A DNA stretch of 64,000 bases from Sulfitobacter sp. F26204 (GTDB lineage: Bacteria > Pseudomonadota > Alphaproteobacteria > Rhodobacterales > Rhodobacteraceae), in the NCBI RefSeq assembly GCF_026410305.1, contig NZ_JAPMLQ010000002.1:930001-994000 (forward strand). The letters run 5' to 3'. A program made the translations under genes and the position numbers. Of the stretch, positions 17,629 through 26,179 are shown piece by piece (the stretch's first letter is position 1; each line of letters starts with the position of its first letter). The notes beneath the pieces were generated by a model. That model was given only the letters and a program-made list of their open reading frames with translations, had not been told where the DNA came from and made no database searches.

Positions 17629-18705
17629 ATGGATAGCGAAATCACACGATATAGGATCAAAGGCCGCGCCGCGGCAAGCAACCATGCCGGGCGCTTTGAA
17701 CGTCACCAGGTGGCGGCGGTGGATGACGGCTGGACCCGTGACGAGGATCTGCCGATGCTGCGTACTGTCACGCGGACGGAAGTGCCGCGCAAGATGATCA
17801 GCTATAACCGCGCGCCGGACCTGCCGTTTGATCGGTCGATCAACCCCTATCGCGGCTGTGAACATGGCTGTGTTTATTGCTTTGCGCGCCCCAGTCATGC
17901 CTATCTTGGCCTGTCTCCGGGGCTTGATTTCGAAACCCGGTTGATCGCACGGCCGAATGCACCGGAAGTTCTGAAACGTGATCTTGCGGTCAAAACCTAC
18001 CGTGTGGCCCCCATAGCGATCGGCACCAATACCGACCCCTATCAACCGATTGAGAAAGAGCATGGGATCATGCGTGGCTGTCTGGAGGTGTTGGCGGATG
18101 CGGGGCACCCGGTGGCAATTGTAACCAAGGGCAGCCTGATCGAACGAGACATTGATATTCTGGGTCCGATGGCGCGACGCGGTTTGGTGCGTGTCGGGAT
18201 TTCCGTGACGACACTTGATCCTGAGTTATGCCGATTGATGGAACCGCGGGCACCTGCGCCGCAGCGTCGTATGGTGATGATCCGGCGTCTGGCAGAGGCG
18301 GGAATTCCAGTGCGGGTCATGGCATCGCCAATGATCCCCGCGCTTACCGACCCTGAACTTGAGGCGATACTCGCTGCGGGGCGGAAAGCAGGGGCGCGTT
18401 TTGCCAGCTGGATCATGCTGCGCCTGCCGCGGGAAGTGTCCCCGCTGGTGCAGGAGTGGCTGGCACGGCATTATCCGGATCGTGCAGACCGGATCATGGC
18501 GCGGTTACGTGAAATGCACGGTGGCAAGCCTTATGACGCCAGATGGCACCGGCGCATGCGTGGCGAGGGGCCTTACGCCGAAATCATCGCTCAGCGCTTC
18601 AATCTGGCGGTCAAGCGGTTGCGGCTGGACAGAGAGGCCCCACCGATGCGCTGTGATCTCTTTCGGCCGCCAAAGGTGCAGGGCGCACAATTGTCGTTGT
18701 TTTAG
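17629..18705 (+). CDS. Radical SAM protein, PA0069 family
   Basis: Product of 358 residues. The iron-sulfur motif is RGCEHGCVYCFARPSH (CxxxCxxC), followed by the IGTNTDPYQPIEKEHGIMRG stretch characteristic of the SplB-like PA0069 group. The start MDSEITRYR at 17629 precedes the conserved region; the frame extends upstream without family resemblance. The substrate of this family is unknown to me. It sits between two parts of the methionine-synthase system but on the opposite strand. Confidence 0.88.
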   Translation: MDSEITRYRIKGRAAASNHAGRFERHQVAAVDDGWTRDEDLPMLRTVTRTEVPRKMISYNRAPDLPFDRSINPYRGCEHGCVYCFARPSHAYLGLSPGLDFETRLIARPNAPEVLKRDLAVKTYRVAPIAIGTNTDPYQPIEKEHGIMRGCLEVLADAGHPVAIVTKGSLIERDIDILGPMARRGLVRVGISVTTLDPELCRLMEPRAPAPQRRMVMIRRLAEAGIPVRVMASPMIPALTDPELEAILAAGRKAGARFASWIMLRLPREVSPLVQEWLARHYPDRADRIMARLREMHGGKPYDARWHRRMRGEGPYAEIIAQRFNLAVKRLRLDREAPPMRCDLFRPPKVQGAQLSLF

Positions 18706-18721
18706 CGTTTGATCGCCGGTT

Positions 18722-19735
18722 TCAGCTGCGCCGACGGCCTTTTCGTGGTCCGCGGGTTGGGGCATTGCCGTCAGTGCCATCACTGGTCGATGAGAAGTCA
18801 CCCAGCGTTCTGACGATTTCCTCCAAGGTGGGAGCGCTGCCCTTTGCGGTTGTATCAAGGGCTTCACGCATAGCCTTGAGGTGGCTTGGCATCGTGCCGC
18901 AACAGCCGCCAATTACGGTTGCGCCGCAGTTGCGTGCCATCACCGCATATTGGCCCATCAGCTCTGGTGTGCCATCATAGTGGATGTGACCCTCGATATA
19001 TTTCGGGATGCCGGCGTTGCCTTTGGCGATCACGGGGCGGGTGCTGCCTTTGTCTGCAAAGCCCAGGACGGTGCGCAGCAGGTCGGATGCACCGGTGCCG
19101 CAGTTTGCGCCAAAAGCCATTGGAGGATTGTCCAGAGCTTCGACCATGTCGACCATCCCGGCCGAGGTCACACCCATCATCGTGCGCCCGGCGGTATCGA
19201 AACTCATGGTGCCACACCAGGGAAGACCCGCCAGGGCAAAGCCTTCGGCTGCGGCGGAATATTCTTCGGGCGCGCTGATAGTTTCGAGCCAGCCGATGTC
19301 GGCCCCACCCGCCTTGAGCCCGTCGGCCGTTTCATGAAACATTTCGACAGCAACCGCATGACTGAGTGTACCCACAGGTTCCATAATCTCGCCTGTCGGA
19401 CCAACCGAGCCTGCCACGATCACCTTGCGTCCCGCGGTATCTGCGACTTCGCGGCCCAGTTCGGCGGCAACGCGGCTTAGCTCATGCGCCCTCTTGGCGG
19501 CATTATGCAGCTTGAGGCGCGAGGCATTGGCACCAAAACTGTTGGTCAGGAAAAGATCGCTTCCCGCGTCTACCGCACCTTTGTAAAGTGCAGTGATGTT
19601 TTTCGGCTTATCGGTGTTCCAGAATTCCGGTGGATCCCCTGCCATCAATCCCATGTTGAACAGGTTGGTCCCCGTCGCCCCATCGGCCAGAAGGATGCCT
19701 TTTTCGGCCAAAAGGTCTGTGAATGCGTTGTTCAT
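18722..19735 (-). CDS. Homocysteine S-methyltransferase, MetH/BHMT-type catalytic module
   Basis: Product of 337 residues with a homocysteine-binding TIM barrel. The start LADGATGTNLF, the FLTNSFGANASRL segment and the zinc ligands ANCGTG (Cys) and GGCCGT (Cys-Cys) are present. It is often named betaine-homocysteine methyltransferase, but in Rhodobacterales this gene pairs with a stand-alone corrinoid protein as a split MetH, as I recall. The pterin-binding and reactivation parts are not in this window. The C-terminal tail (from about 300) is variable and basic. ATG 19735 is chosen since the upstream 49 codons do not resemble the family. Confidence 0.9.
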   Translation of the reverse strand: MNNAFTDLLAEKGILLADGATGTNLFNMGLMAGDPPEFWNTDKPKNITALYKGAVDAGSDLFLTNSFGANASRLKLHNAAKRAHELSRVAAELGREVADTAGRKVIVAGSVGPTGEIMEPVGTLSHAVAVEMFHETADGLKAGGADIGWLETISAPEEYSAAAEGFALAGLPWCGTMSFDTAGRTMMGVTSAGMVDMVEALDNPPMAFGANCGTGASDLLRTVLGFADKGSTRPVIAKGNAGIPKYIEGHIHYDGTPELMGQYAVMARNCGATVIGGCCGTMPSHLKAMREALDTTAKGSAPTLEEIVRTLGDFSSTSDGTDGNAPTRGPRKGRRRS

Positions 19736-19852
19736 GTAATCTGCCTGTCTTGTCTCAGAATGTCCCTTTCCATGCTCAGAGGCTCGAGGCAATGTCAATT
19801 TTTTCATTTTGTCCATGAGGAGCGGGCCCTGGCAAGGCAGCGCTGCACCAAT

Positions 19853-19881
19853 TGCGCCCTTTCGATAATACGAAGGGCGCA
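19853..19881. repeat. Inverted repeat, possible hairpin
   Basis: TGCGCCCTTTCG and CGAAGGGCGCA pair over 11 positions with one bulged T around the loop ATAATA. It lies 35 bases past the DUF1476 stop and upstream of the homocysteine methyltransferase gene. There is no T run on either strand. It may be a transcript-end structure or a leader element. Confidence 0.45.
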
Positions 19882-19916
19882 TCCATTGGTTTGCGGTTCA
19901 GATGGTGCGGGGCCGG

Positions 19917-20234
19917 TCAGTCGGCCTCCTCCATGATCTGGCCTTTGGCCTGTATCATCAGATCGGCCATCCGGCTGCGGATGGTCGCTTCGTCAGCGCG
20001 GTCTCCCAGATCACCTGCCACCTTGCGGTAGACATCTTCATCACCCGCTTCCTCGAAGTCGGATTTCACCACTTCTTTGGCATAATCATCGGCGGCAATA
20101 CCGGTCTTGCCCAACAGATCTGCAGCCCAAAGGCCCAGCAACTTGTTGCGGCGGGCTTCGGCCTTGAACTGCATTTCTGCATCATGGGCAAACTTGTTTT
20201 CAAATGCGTTTGCGCGGTCTTTCATCGTGGTCAT
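19917..20234 (-). CDS. DUF1476 protein, zeta inhibitor of F1-ATPase
   Basis: Product of 105 residues of the DUF1476 family. The N-terminus [18 protein letters not shown] and the [11 protein letters not shown] segment are the family landmarks; the protein is all-helical. In Paracoccus denitrificans this family is the zeta subunit that blocks rotation and ATP hydrolysis of F1. The inhibitory part is the N-terminal region that enters the catalytic interface. The gene is divergent from purC with a 190-base spacer. Confidence 0.92.
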   Translation of the reverse strand: MTTMKDRANAFENKFAHDAEMQFKAEARRNKLLGLWAADLLGKTGIAADDYAKEVVKSDFEEAGDEDVYRKVAGDLGDRADEATIRSRMADLMIQAKGQIMEEAD

Positions 20235-20423
20235 CAGACGTCCTCCGGGTTGGCACTGGTGTCAGGTGGCAGGGTCTTGCTTTCAAGATGGCCCTTACCT
20301 GCGTTCGAAACAAGGTCTTGTACGAGAGATGCAGGGACAACTTGCGGGGCGGGAAGGCTTAGACTAAGAGGTGCGCAACAGGGTCGGGGAGCCCCCTCGA
20401 CCTGTCCTGACGAAAGGACGCCC

Positions 20424-21185
20424 ATGGCCCGGCGCAAGAAAATTTACGAAGGCAAAGCTAAGATCCTGTATGAAGGCCCAGAGCCGGGGACGATTGTCCA
20501 GTATTTCAAGGATGATGCGACTGCGTTCAATGCGGAAAAGAAAGACGTGATCGAAGGCAAGGGGGCGTTGAACAACCTCTTGTCGGAATATTTCATGACC
20601 GGGTTGAACCAGATCGGTGTACCGACACATTTCATCAAACGGCTGAACATGCGCGAACAACTGGTACGCCAGGTCGAGATTGTGCCGCTGGAAGTCATCG
20701 TGCGCAACTATGCCGCAGGCACCATGTCCAAGCGGCTGGGCATTGATGAGGGCACGCAATTGCCACGTCCGATCGTGGAATATTGCTTCAAGGACGACAA
20801 ACTTGGTGATCCTTTGGTTACGGAAGAACATATCGCGGCTTTTGGTTGGGCAACCCAGCAGGATATGGAAGACATCCTGAGCCTGGCCTTGCGGGTGAAT
20901 GATTTCATGTCAGGTGTCATGTTTGCCGTCGGGATCAAACTGGTGGACTTCAAGATCGAGATCGGTCGCGTTTTTGAGGGCGATTTCCAGCGGTTGATCA
21001 TTGCAGACGAGATCAGCCCGGACAGTTGTCGGTTGTGGGACATCGAGACCGGTCAGAAACTGGACAAGGATGTGTTTCGCCGCGATCTGGGGTCGCTGAC
21101 GGATGCCTATACGGAAGTGGCCAAGCGCCTGGGTGTGATGCCCAAGACGTCAACGCCGATCACCAAACCGACGCTGATCAACTGA
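20424..21185 (+). CDS. purC: Phosphoribosylaminoimidazole-succinocarboxamide synthase
   Basis: SAICAR synthetase: joins CAIR with aspartate using ATP. The 253-residue product begins [20 protein letters not shown] and contains [17 protein letters not shown], the FKIEIGR segment and [15 protein letters not shown], the family signatures. ATG 20424 has AAGGA upstream. The frame stays open far upstream over the divergent DUF1476 gene but is not coding there. It leads a purC-purS-purQ cluster. Confidence 0.97.
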   Translation: MARRKKIYEGKAKILYEGPEPGTIVQYFKDDATAFNAEKKDVIEGKGALNNLLSEYFMTGLNQIGVPTHFIKRLNMREQLVRQVEIVPLEVIVRNYAAGTMSKRLGIDEGTQLPRPIVEYCFKDDKLGDPLVTEEHIAAFGWATQQDMEDILSLALRVNDFMSGVMFAVGIKLVDFKIEIGRVFEGDFQRLIIADEISPDSCRLWDIETGQKLDKDVFRRDLGSLTDAYTEVAKRLGVMPKTSTPITKPTLIN

Positions 21186-21235
21186 AGCAGATGTCAGATT
21201 GAGTTTAAGAGCAAGATGAAGCAGGGGAAGGCACG

Positions 21236-21466
21236 ATGAAAGCACGGGTGCATGTGATGTTGAAGAACGGTGTATTGGACCCGCAGGGCGAAGCGGTGCG
21301 CCATGCATTGGGTGCTTTGGGCTTTGACGGGGTGAAGGGCGTTCGCCAGGGCAAGGTGATCGAGCTTGATCTTGAAGAAGGCATATCCGAGGCGGATGTG
21401 GCGCAGATGTGTGAAAAGCTGCTGGCCAATACGGTGATCGAATCCTACGTGGTGGAGATCGTCTGA
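21236..21466 (+). CDS. purS: FGAM synthase PurS subunit
   Basis: Small 76-residue structural subunit that bridges PurQ and PurL in FGAM synthase. The start [17 protein letters not shown] and the [10 protein letters not shown] segment are typical. Its stop codon shares a base with the purQ ATG, and GGGGAAGG lies before its own ATG. Confidence 0.96.
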   Translation: MKARVHVMLKNGVLDPQGEAVRHALGALGFDGVKGVRQGKVIELDLEEGISEADVAQMCEKLLANTVIESYVVEIV

Positions 21467-22134
21467 TGCGGGCTGCTGTTGTCGTGTTTCCCGGGTCCAA
21501 TTGCGACCGGGATCTGGCGGTTGCCTTCAAGGCGGCTGGGCTGCAGGTCGATATGGTCTGGCACAAGGACAGCGCCCTGCCGCAGGGGGTGGATATTGTG
21601 GGCATTCCGGGCGGGTTTTCCTATGGTGACTATTTGCGTTGCGGTGCGATTGCAGCCCAGTCCCGGATTATCGGATCGGTCAAGACGCATGCAGAGCGCG
21701 GGGGGTACGTGCTGGGCGTTTGCAACGGGTTTCAGGTATTGACCGAAACCGGAATGCTGCCCGGTGCGCTGCTGCGCAATGCCGGATTGAAATATATCTG
21801 CAAGACGGTTGGGTTGAAGGTGGAAACCACGCAAAGCGTCTATACAGAGGGATATGATGCCGGGGAAGTCATCAATATTCCGATTGCGCATCACGATGGA
21901 AATTACTTTGCCGATAATGAGACGATTGCGCGGCTTCAGGGTGAGGATCGTGTGGCCTTTCGCTATACGGACAATCCCAATGGGGCACAGGCGGATATTG
22001 CGGGGATCCTTTCGGAAAACCGTCGAGTCCTTGGCATGATGCCGCACCCGGAACGGGCGGCGGACATTGGCCATGGCGGAACGGAGGGAGCGGCGCTCTT
22101 TCGCGCATTGGCAGGGGCAGTAGCTGCAGCGTGA
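21466..22134 (+). CDS. purQ: FGAM synthase glutaminase subunit
   Basis: Class I glutamine amidotransferase that supplies ammonia to PurL. The 222-residue protein has the nucleophile elbow GVCNGFQVL (Cys near 86) and the His/Glu pair in [10 protein letters not shown]. It overlaps purS by one base. purL is not in the window; a dicarboxylate sensor gene follows instead. Confidence 0.96.
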   Translation: MRAAVVVFPGSNCDRDLAVAFKAAGLQVDMVWHKDSALPQGVDIVGIPGGFSYGDYLRCGAIAAQSRIIGSVKTHAERGGYVLGVCNGFQVLTETGMLPGALLRNAGLKYICKTVGLKVETTQSVYTEGYDAGEVINIPIAHHDGNYFADNETIARLQGEDRVAFRYTDNPNGAQADIAGILSENRRVLGMMPHPERAADIGHGGTEGAALFRALAGAVAAA

Positions 22135-22170
22135 CTTGAGTGCCCAGTGCAACCTGCGTAGGGTCGCGCC

Positions 22171-23949
22171 ATGAGCGCCGCCCCTGATCCCAACCCATCG
22201 CTGAATGTATCGTGGCGTTTGCGCGTCGCGATCGGCCTGATCATGTTGGTCGCGGTCCTGACGATCTCTGTTACCAACAAATTGCTGACGGACCGGTTTA
22301 CACAGAGCACCCGCAACCGGGCCGAAATGCGGATTGCGCTCTATAGCGGAAACCTGATGTCCGAGTTGCGTCAGAACGCGATCGTGCCACAGTTGCTGGC
22401 GCGCGACCCCGCCTTGATCACGGCCCTGCAGAACGCCGATTATTCCCTGTCGACCCAGCGCCTGATTTCCTTTGTGGAGGAAATTGGTGCGGCATCCCTG
22501 ATGCTATATGACATCGACGGACGTACCGTGGCGGCGACGGATCGCAACCGGTTGCAGTCGGGGCACCGCTCGGAGGCCTATTTCGTGGATGCGATCCGTT
22601 CCAATGCGACGATCTTCAGCAGCATCAAGCTGCCGGGGGGGGGATATAAATTCATGTATTCGCGCCGCATCCAGGCGGGGGGAGATATGCTGGGCGTTAT
22701 CGCGGTCGAGGTCGATCTGCAGAAGTTCGAACGCGGATGGGCCGGGGTTTCGGATGCGGTCATGGTGGTCGATAGCACAGGCGAGATCATTCTGGGCACC
22801 TCACCGCGCTGGCGCGGCCTTACCGAGGCACAGGCGCTGGCGAATGATCTGCCCAGAACTGCAATCGAGCGTGCGATCAAGGTCACTGCTGACTGGACCG
22901 CCTTGCCACCGGATGCTTATTTGCAGGGCGAAGCGGTGATGCGTCTTGAGAGCCGTATCCCGTTCCGGGGTTGGCGGATGGTCAGCTACACGACCTATGC
23001 CAGCACGCGCGAGAGGGTAAATGGCGTGCTGGCTCTGCAGGTCATGGGATTTGCGATTCTGCTGGCGTTTACCTTCTATTTCCTCAGCCGTCGCACCGCC
23101 GGTCGTTTGGCGATTTTTCAACGCGAGTCGGCCAAACTTCGCGCATTGAACGTGGCGTTGCAGCGGGAAATCGCTGAGCGCAAAAGGGTGCAGAAAACGC
23201 TTGCGGTGGCAGAACAGACGCTTGAGCAATCTTCAAAACTGGCCGCCCTGGGGGAGATGTCGGCGGCTGTCAGTCACGAGTTGAACCAGCCGTTGGCAGC
23301 GATGAAAACCTATCTGGCAGGGGCGCGATTGCTGTTGCATCGCAACCGTCCCGAAGAGGCTTTATCCTCTTTTGGTCGTATTGATGGTCTGATTGAACGC
23401 ATGGGAGCCATCACCAAACAATTGAAGTCTTATGCGCGCAAGGGCCAGGAGGCGTTTTCCCCTGTGGATATTGGCGCGGCGCTTGCCTCTTCGATGTCGA
23501 TGATGGAGCCGCAACTGCGCCAGCGACAGGTCGAAATCGCACGCATTCTACCAGATGAACCGGTGATTGTGATGGGCGACCAGATGCGGATTGAGCAGGT
23601 CATTGTGAACCTTTTGCGCAATGCGCTGGACGCGACCAAATCAGAGCGCCATCCGCTGGTCGAGATCATCCTGACCGCTGGTGAAACCGCCACGCTCACC
23701 GTGCGTGACAACGGTCCTGGAATTGCAGACCTCGATGCCCTGTTCGAACCTTTTTATACAACCAAGCAACCGGGGGACGGAGTCGGCTTGGGGCTTGCCA
23801 TCTCTTCTGGTATCGTAAACGACCTTGGGGGACGGTTGACGGCGCGCAACGGACAATCGGGGGGCGCGGTCTTTGAGATGCAATTGCCCATCATGGGCGA
23901 GCAAGAGACAGAAGAAGCTGAGGAGCATGCCAAATGGCACAGGCAATGA
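22171..23949 (+). CDS. dctB: DctB-like sensor histidine kinase
   Basis: Inner-membrane sensor kinase of 592 residues. Membrane segments at about 18-36 and 286-306 flank a periplasmic double-PDC-type sensor domain, the layout of C4-dicarboxylate sensor DctB. A coiled coil (about 318-355) leads to the H box AAVSHELNQPLAAMKTY with phospho-His369. The N box, DNGPGI and GVGLGLAISSGIV complete the ATPase domain. It overlaps the dctD-like gene by 16 bases. No TRAP transporter genes lie nearby, so the ligand and regulon are inferred from family only. Confidence 0.88.
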   Translation: MSAAPDPNPSLNVSWRLRVAIGLIMLVAVLTISVTNKLLTDRFTQSTRNRAEMRIALYSGNLMSELRQNAIVPQLLARDPALITALQNADYSLSTQRLISFVEEIGAASLMLYDIDGRTVAATDRNRLQSGHRSEAYFVDAIRSNATIFSSIKLPGGGYKFMYSRRIQAGGDMLGVIAVEVDLQKFERGWAGVSDAVMVVDSTGEIILGTSPRWRGLTEAQALANDLPRTAIERAIKVTADWTALPPDAYLQGEAVMRLESRIPFRGWRMVSYTTYASTRERVNGVLALQVMGFAILLAFTFYFLSRRTAGRLAIFQRESAKLRALNVALQREIAERKRVQKTLAVAEQTLEQSSKLAALGEMSAAVSHELNQPLAAMKTYLAGARLLLHRNRPEEALSSFGRIDGLIERMGAITKQLKSYARKGQEAFSPVDIGAALASSMSMMEPQLRQRQVEIARILPDEPVIVMGDQMRIEQVIVNLLRNALDATKSERHPLVEIILTAGETATLTVRDNGPGIADLDALFEPFYTTKQPGDGVGLGLAISSGIVNDLGGRLTARNGQSGGAVFEMQLPIMGEQETEEAEEHAKWHRQ

Positions 23950-25268
23950 AAATCGCGATCGTCGATGATGAACAGGACATGCGCCGGTCCATCAGTCAAT
24001 GGTTGGCCCTGTCTGGCTATGACACTGAAACCTTCGGTTCGGCCGAGGAAGCATTGAAGATCCTGGGGCCGGATTATCCGGGCATTGTGATCTCTGACAT
24101 CAAGATGCCGGGCATGGACGGTATGCAGTTTCTGCGCAAACTGATGGGCAATGACAGTGCCCTGCCAGTGATCATGATCACCGGTCACGGCGATGTGCCG
24201 ATGGCGGTTGAAGCGATGCGCGTCGGTGCCTTTGATTTTCTCGAGAAACCCTTCAATCCGGACCGGATGAGCGAACTGGCAAAGAAGGCCACCACCGCAA
24301 GGCGGCTGGTCATGGACAGCCGTGCCTTGCGCCGCGAATTGTCGGATGGGGGCCAGTTGATGAAAAAACTCATCGGTCAATCACCGGTGATGGACAGGCT
24401 GCGCGAAGATATTCTGGACCTGGGACAAGCGGATGGCCATGTCTTGATTGATGGTGAAACGGGCACGGGGAAAACTCTAGTCGCTCATGCCCTGCATGCC
24501 GTGGGAAGCCGTGCCGGCAAGAAGTTCGTGCTCGTGTCCTGCGGCGCGCTGGAAGAGGACAACCTGTCCAAACGGCTGTTTGGCCCGATGCAGCCGGAAG
24601 ATGCGCAACTCCCGGCGATCGAGGAGGCGCGTGGCGGAACGCTGGTTCTTGAGGACATCGAAGCCTTGTCAGAAACGCTGCAAGCGCGGTTGTTGTCGGT
24701 GATCAATGAACAAGGCACCCCGGCCGAGACACGGATTGTCGCCATTTCGAATCTGCAGGAGGCCGGGCGTACCTCGGAAGACGTATTGCGTTCGGATCTG
24801 TTTTACCGCCTTGCCGCCCTGCGAATTACGGTACCGCCCTTGCGCCAACGGGGAGAGGACATTCTGACTTTGTTTACCCGCCTCAGTGAACAGTTTGCCG
24901 ATGAATACGGTTGTGAGGCACCGCAGGTCAGCGCGCAGGAAGCGGCACAGCTATTGCAGGCACCTTGGCCGGGAAATGTGCGTCAATTGATCAACGTGGC
25001 GGAAAGGGCAGTGCTTCAATCGCGGCGTGGCTCCGGCACCATTGCGTCCCTGTTGATGTCGGATCACGAGGAAATGCAGCCGGTGATGACCACCGAAGGC
25101 AAACCGCTCAAGGAATATGTCGAAGCCTTTGAACGCATGTTGATTGACAATACCATGCGCCGCCACAAGGGGTCGATTGCATCTGTGATGGACGAATTGT
25201 GCCTTCCACGGCGAACGCTGAACGAAAAGATGGCAAAATACGGATTGCAACGTTCGGATTATCTTTGA
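23934..25268 (+). CDS. dctD: DctD-like response regulator lacking the GAFTGA loop
   Basis: Product of 444 residues: a receiver domain (phospho-acceptor Asp55 in VISDIKMPG), an AAA+ domain (Walker A GETGTGKT at 174-181, Walker B-like GGTLVLED at 234-241, arginine stretch SDLFYRLAALRI) and a Fis-type HTH at the end. In NtrC-family activators an LFG motif is followed by GAFTGA, which contacts sigma-54. Here RLFGPMQPEDAQLPAIEEA runs straight past it, so the loop is missing. Such proteins, for example Rhodobacter NtrC, act without sigma-54. It starts inside the end of the kinase gene with GAGGAG upstream. Confidence 0.9.
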   Translation: MAQAMKIAIVDDEQDMRRSISQWLALSGYDTETFGSAEEALKILGPDYPGIVISDIKMPGMDGMQFLRKLMGNDSALPVIMITGHGDVPMAVEAMRVGAFDFLEKPFNPDRMSELAKKATTARRLVMDSRALRRELSDGGQLMKKLIGQSPVMDRLREDILDLGQADGHVLIDGETGTGKTLVAHALHAVGSRAGKKFVLVSCGALEEDNLSKRLFGPMQPEDAQLPAIEEARGGTLVLEDIEALSETLQARLLSVINEQGTPAETRIVAISNLQEAGRTSEDVLRSDLFYRLAALRITVPPLRQRGEDILTLFTRLSEQFADEYGCEAPQVSAQEAAQLLQAPWPGNVRQLINVAERAVLQSRRGSGTIASLLMSDHEEMQPVMTTEGKPLKEYVEAFERMLIDNTMRRHKGSIASVMDELCLPRRTLNEKMAKYGLQRSDYL

Positions 25269-25280
25269 GCGGGCTTGAAA

Positions 25281-25313
25281 AAGGTCAGAACCTGCCGGAT
25301 CTGACCTTGCTTT
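25281..25313 (+). terminator. Probable terminator of the dctB-dctD pair
   Basis: An 8-bp stem AAGGTCAG / CTGACCTT with a 12-base loop, followed by GCTTTC, 12 bases after the dctD stop. The T tract is short, so termination may be partial. Confidence 0.6.
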
Positions 25314-25345
25314 CAGATTGATGCTGACCTGTGTTGCGGACCGGC

Positions 25346-25636
25346 TCAGCCGTTCTGACGTTCGACGATCTGGGTGGCCTGACCATTGGCGTCGGTCACG
25401 CAGGTCCATCGTTTTGCGCCCGGAACATCCACGATAAACCGGTGTGTCTCGATCACGGGCAGGGTGGTATTGATAGCAACGTTGGCCGCACCCGTCTCTG
25501 CCGCGACGGCTGCGACGCAGCTTTTCTGACCGCGCAGATCGGCAAGGGCCACCGGGTCATTGGCAACCGCCAACTCGTCACAGGCAACTAGCCCCACAAG
25601 AGAAAAACCAAGAATGGAGCGGGTCAGAATATGCAT
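25346..25636 (-). CDS. Small putative lipoprotein (96 aa)
   Basis: Starts MHILTRSILGFSLVGLVACD, a signal peptide ending in a lipobox with Cys19. The mature part of about 78 residues contains two further Cys (KSCVAAV and RWTCVTD), which could form a disulfide. The ATG at 25636 has AAAGGA upstream and is preferred to an upstream in-frame start that would bury the signal. No family recognised; envelope location inferred. Confidence 0.65.
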   Translation of the reverse strand: MHILTRSILGFSLVGLVACDELAVANDPVALADLRGQKSCVAAVAAETGAANVAINTTLPVIETHRFIVDVPGAKRWTCVTDANGQATQIVERQNG

Positions 25637-26179
25637 AGAAGGTCCTTTGGGTCTTTGAATAGCGGCAATTGGCACGGTATTTGAGGCTGCTTTGAGCGCG
25701 CAAACAGGTGAGCCAGATCATGGCAATCTTGTCAAGCGAACAGGCCGAAATCCGGGTTTTGCACCTTGGGTCTGATTTTGCCCATTGTGTTTCGTGCCTC
25801 AAAACCCTTATCTAGTCGGATGAAGGTTCTGTCGCACTATGGTGCCACACCCCTTTGATTAGAGTTTCGCTGCCTGTGATTGCCCCCAAATGAGCACACA
25901 GTCAGACCGATACGGCCAGCAACGGCCAGAGAACCGCCGACATTGAACGGGCAGATGCTTGATTCGACGTCGGTAAATAATGGATGTGACGTGCTGAACG
26001 GCGTGGATGCATCGGAGAAGAAACGCGATGACGCGCGCAGACGTTACGAGTAGGAACAGACAGGCCTTTTCAGGCCTGCTTCCCCGTGCGCCGTCACCCA
26101 TCGCCCTGACAAGTCACACCGCAACGTCGCTCGCTCCTCCGGGGGTCGGTCTGGCGCATGTGCTGTGCATAGTGGAAAC
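25637..26179 (+). promoter_or_regulatory. Upstream and 5' leader region of rne
   Basis: Over 500 bases without a supported gene between the small lipoprotein gene and rne. It contains a 7-bp hairpin CAGGCCT-TTTC-AGGCCTG at 26061-26078 and GC-rich complementary segments further down. RNase E messages usually have long, structured 5' leaders through which the enzyme controls its own mRNA; this region fits that, by inference only. No -35/-10 pair stood out. Confidence 0.5.
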
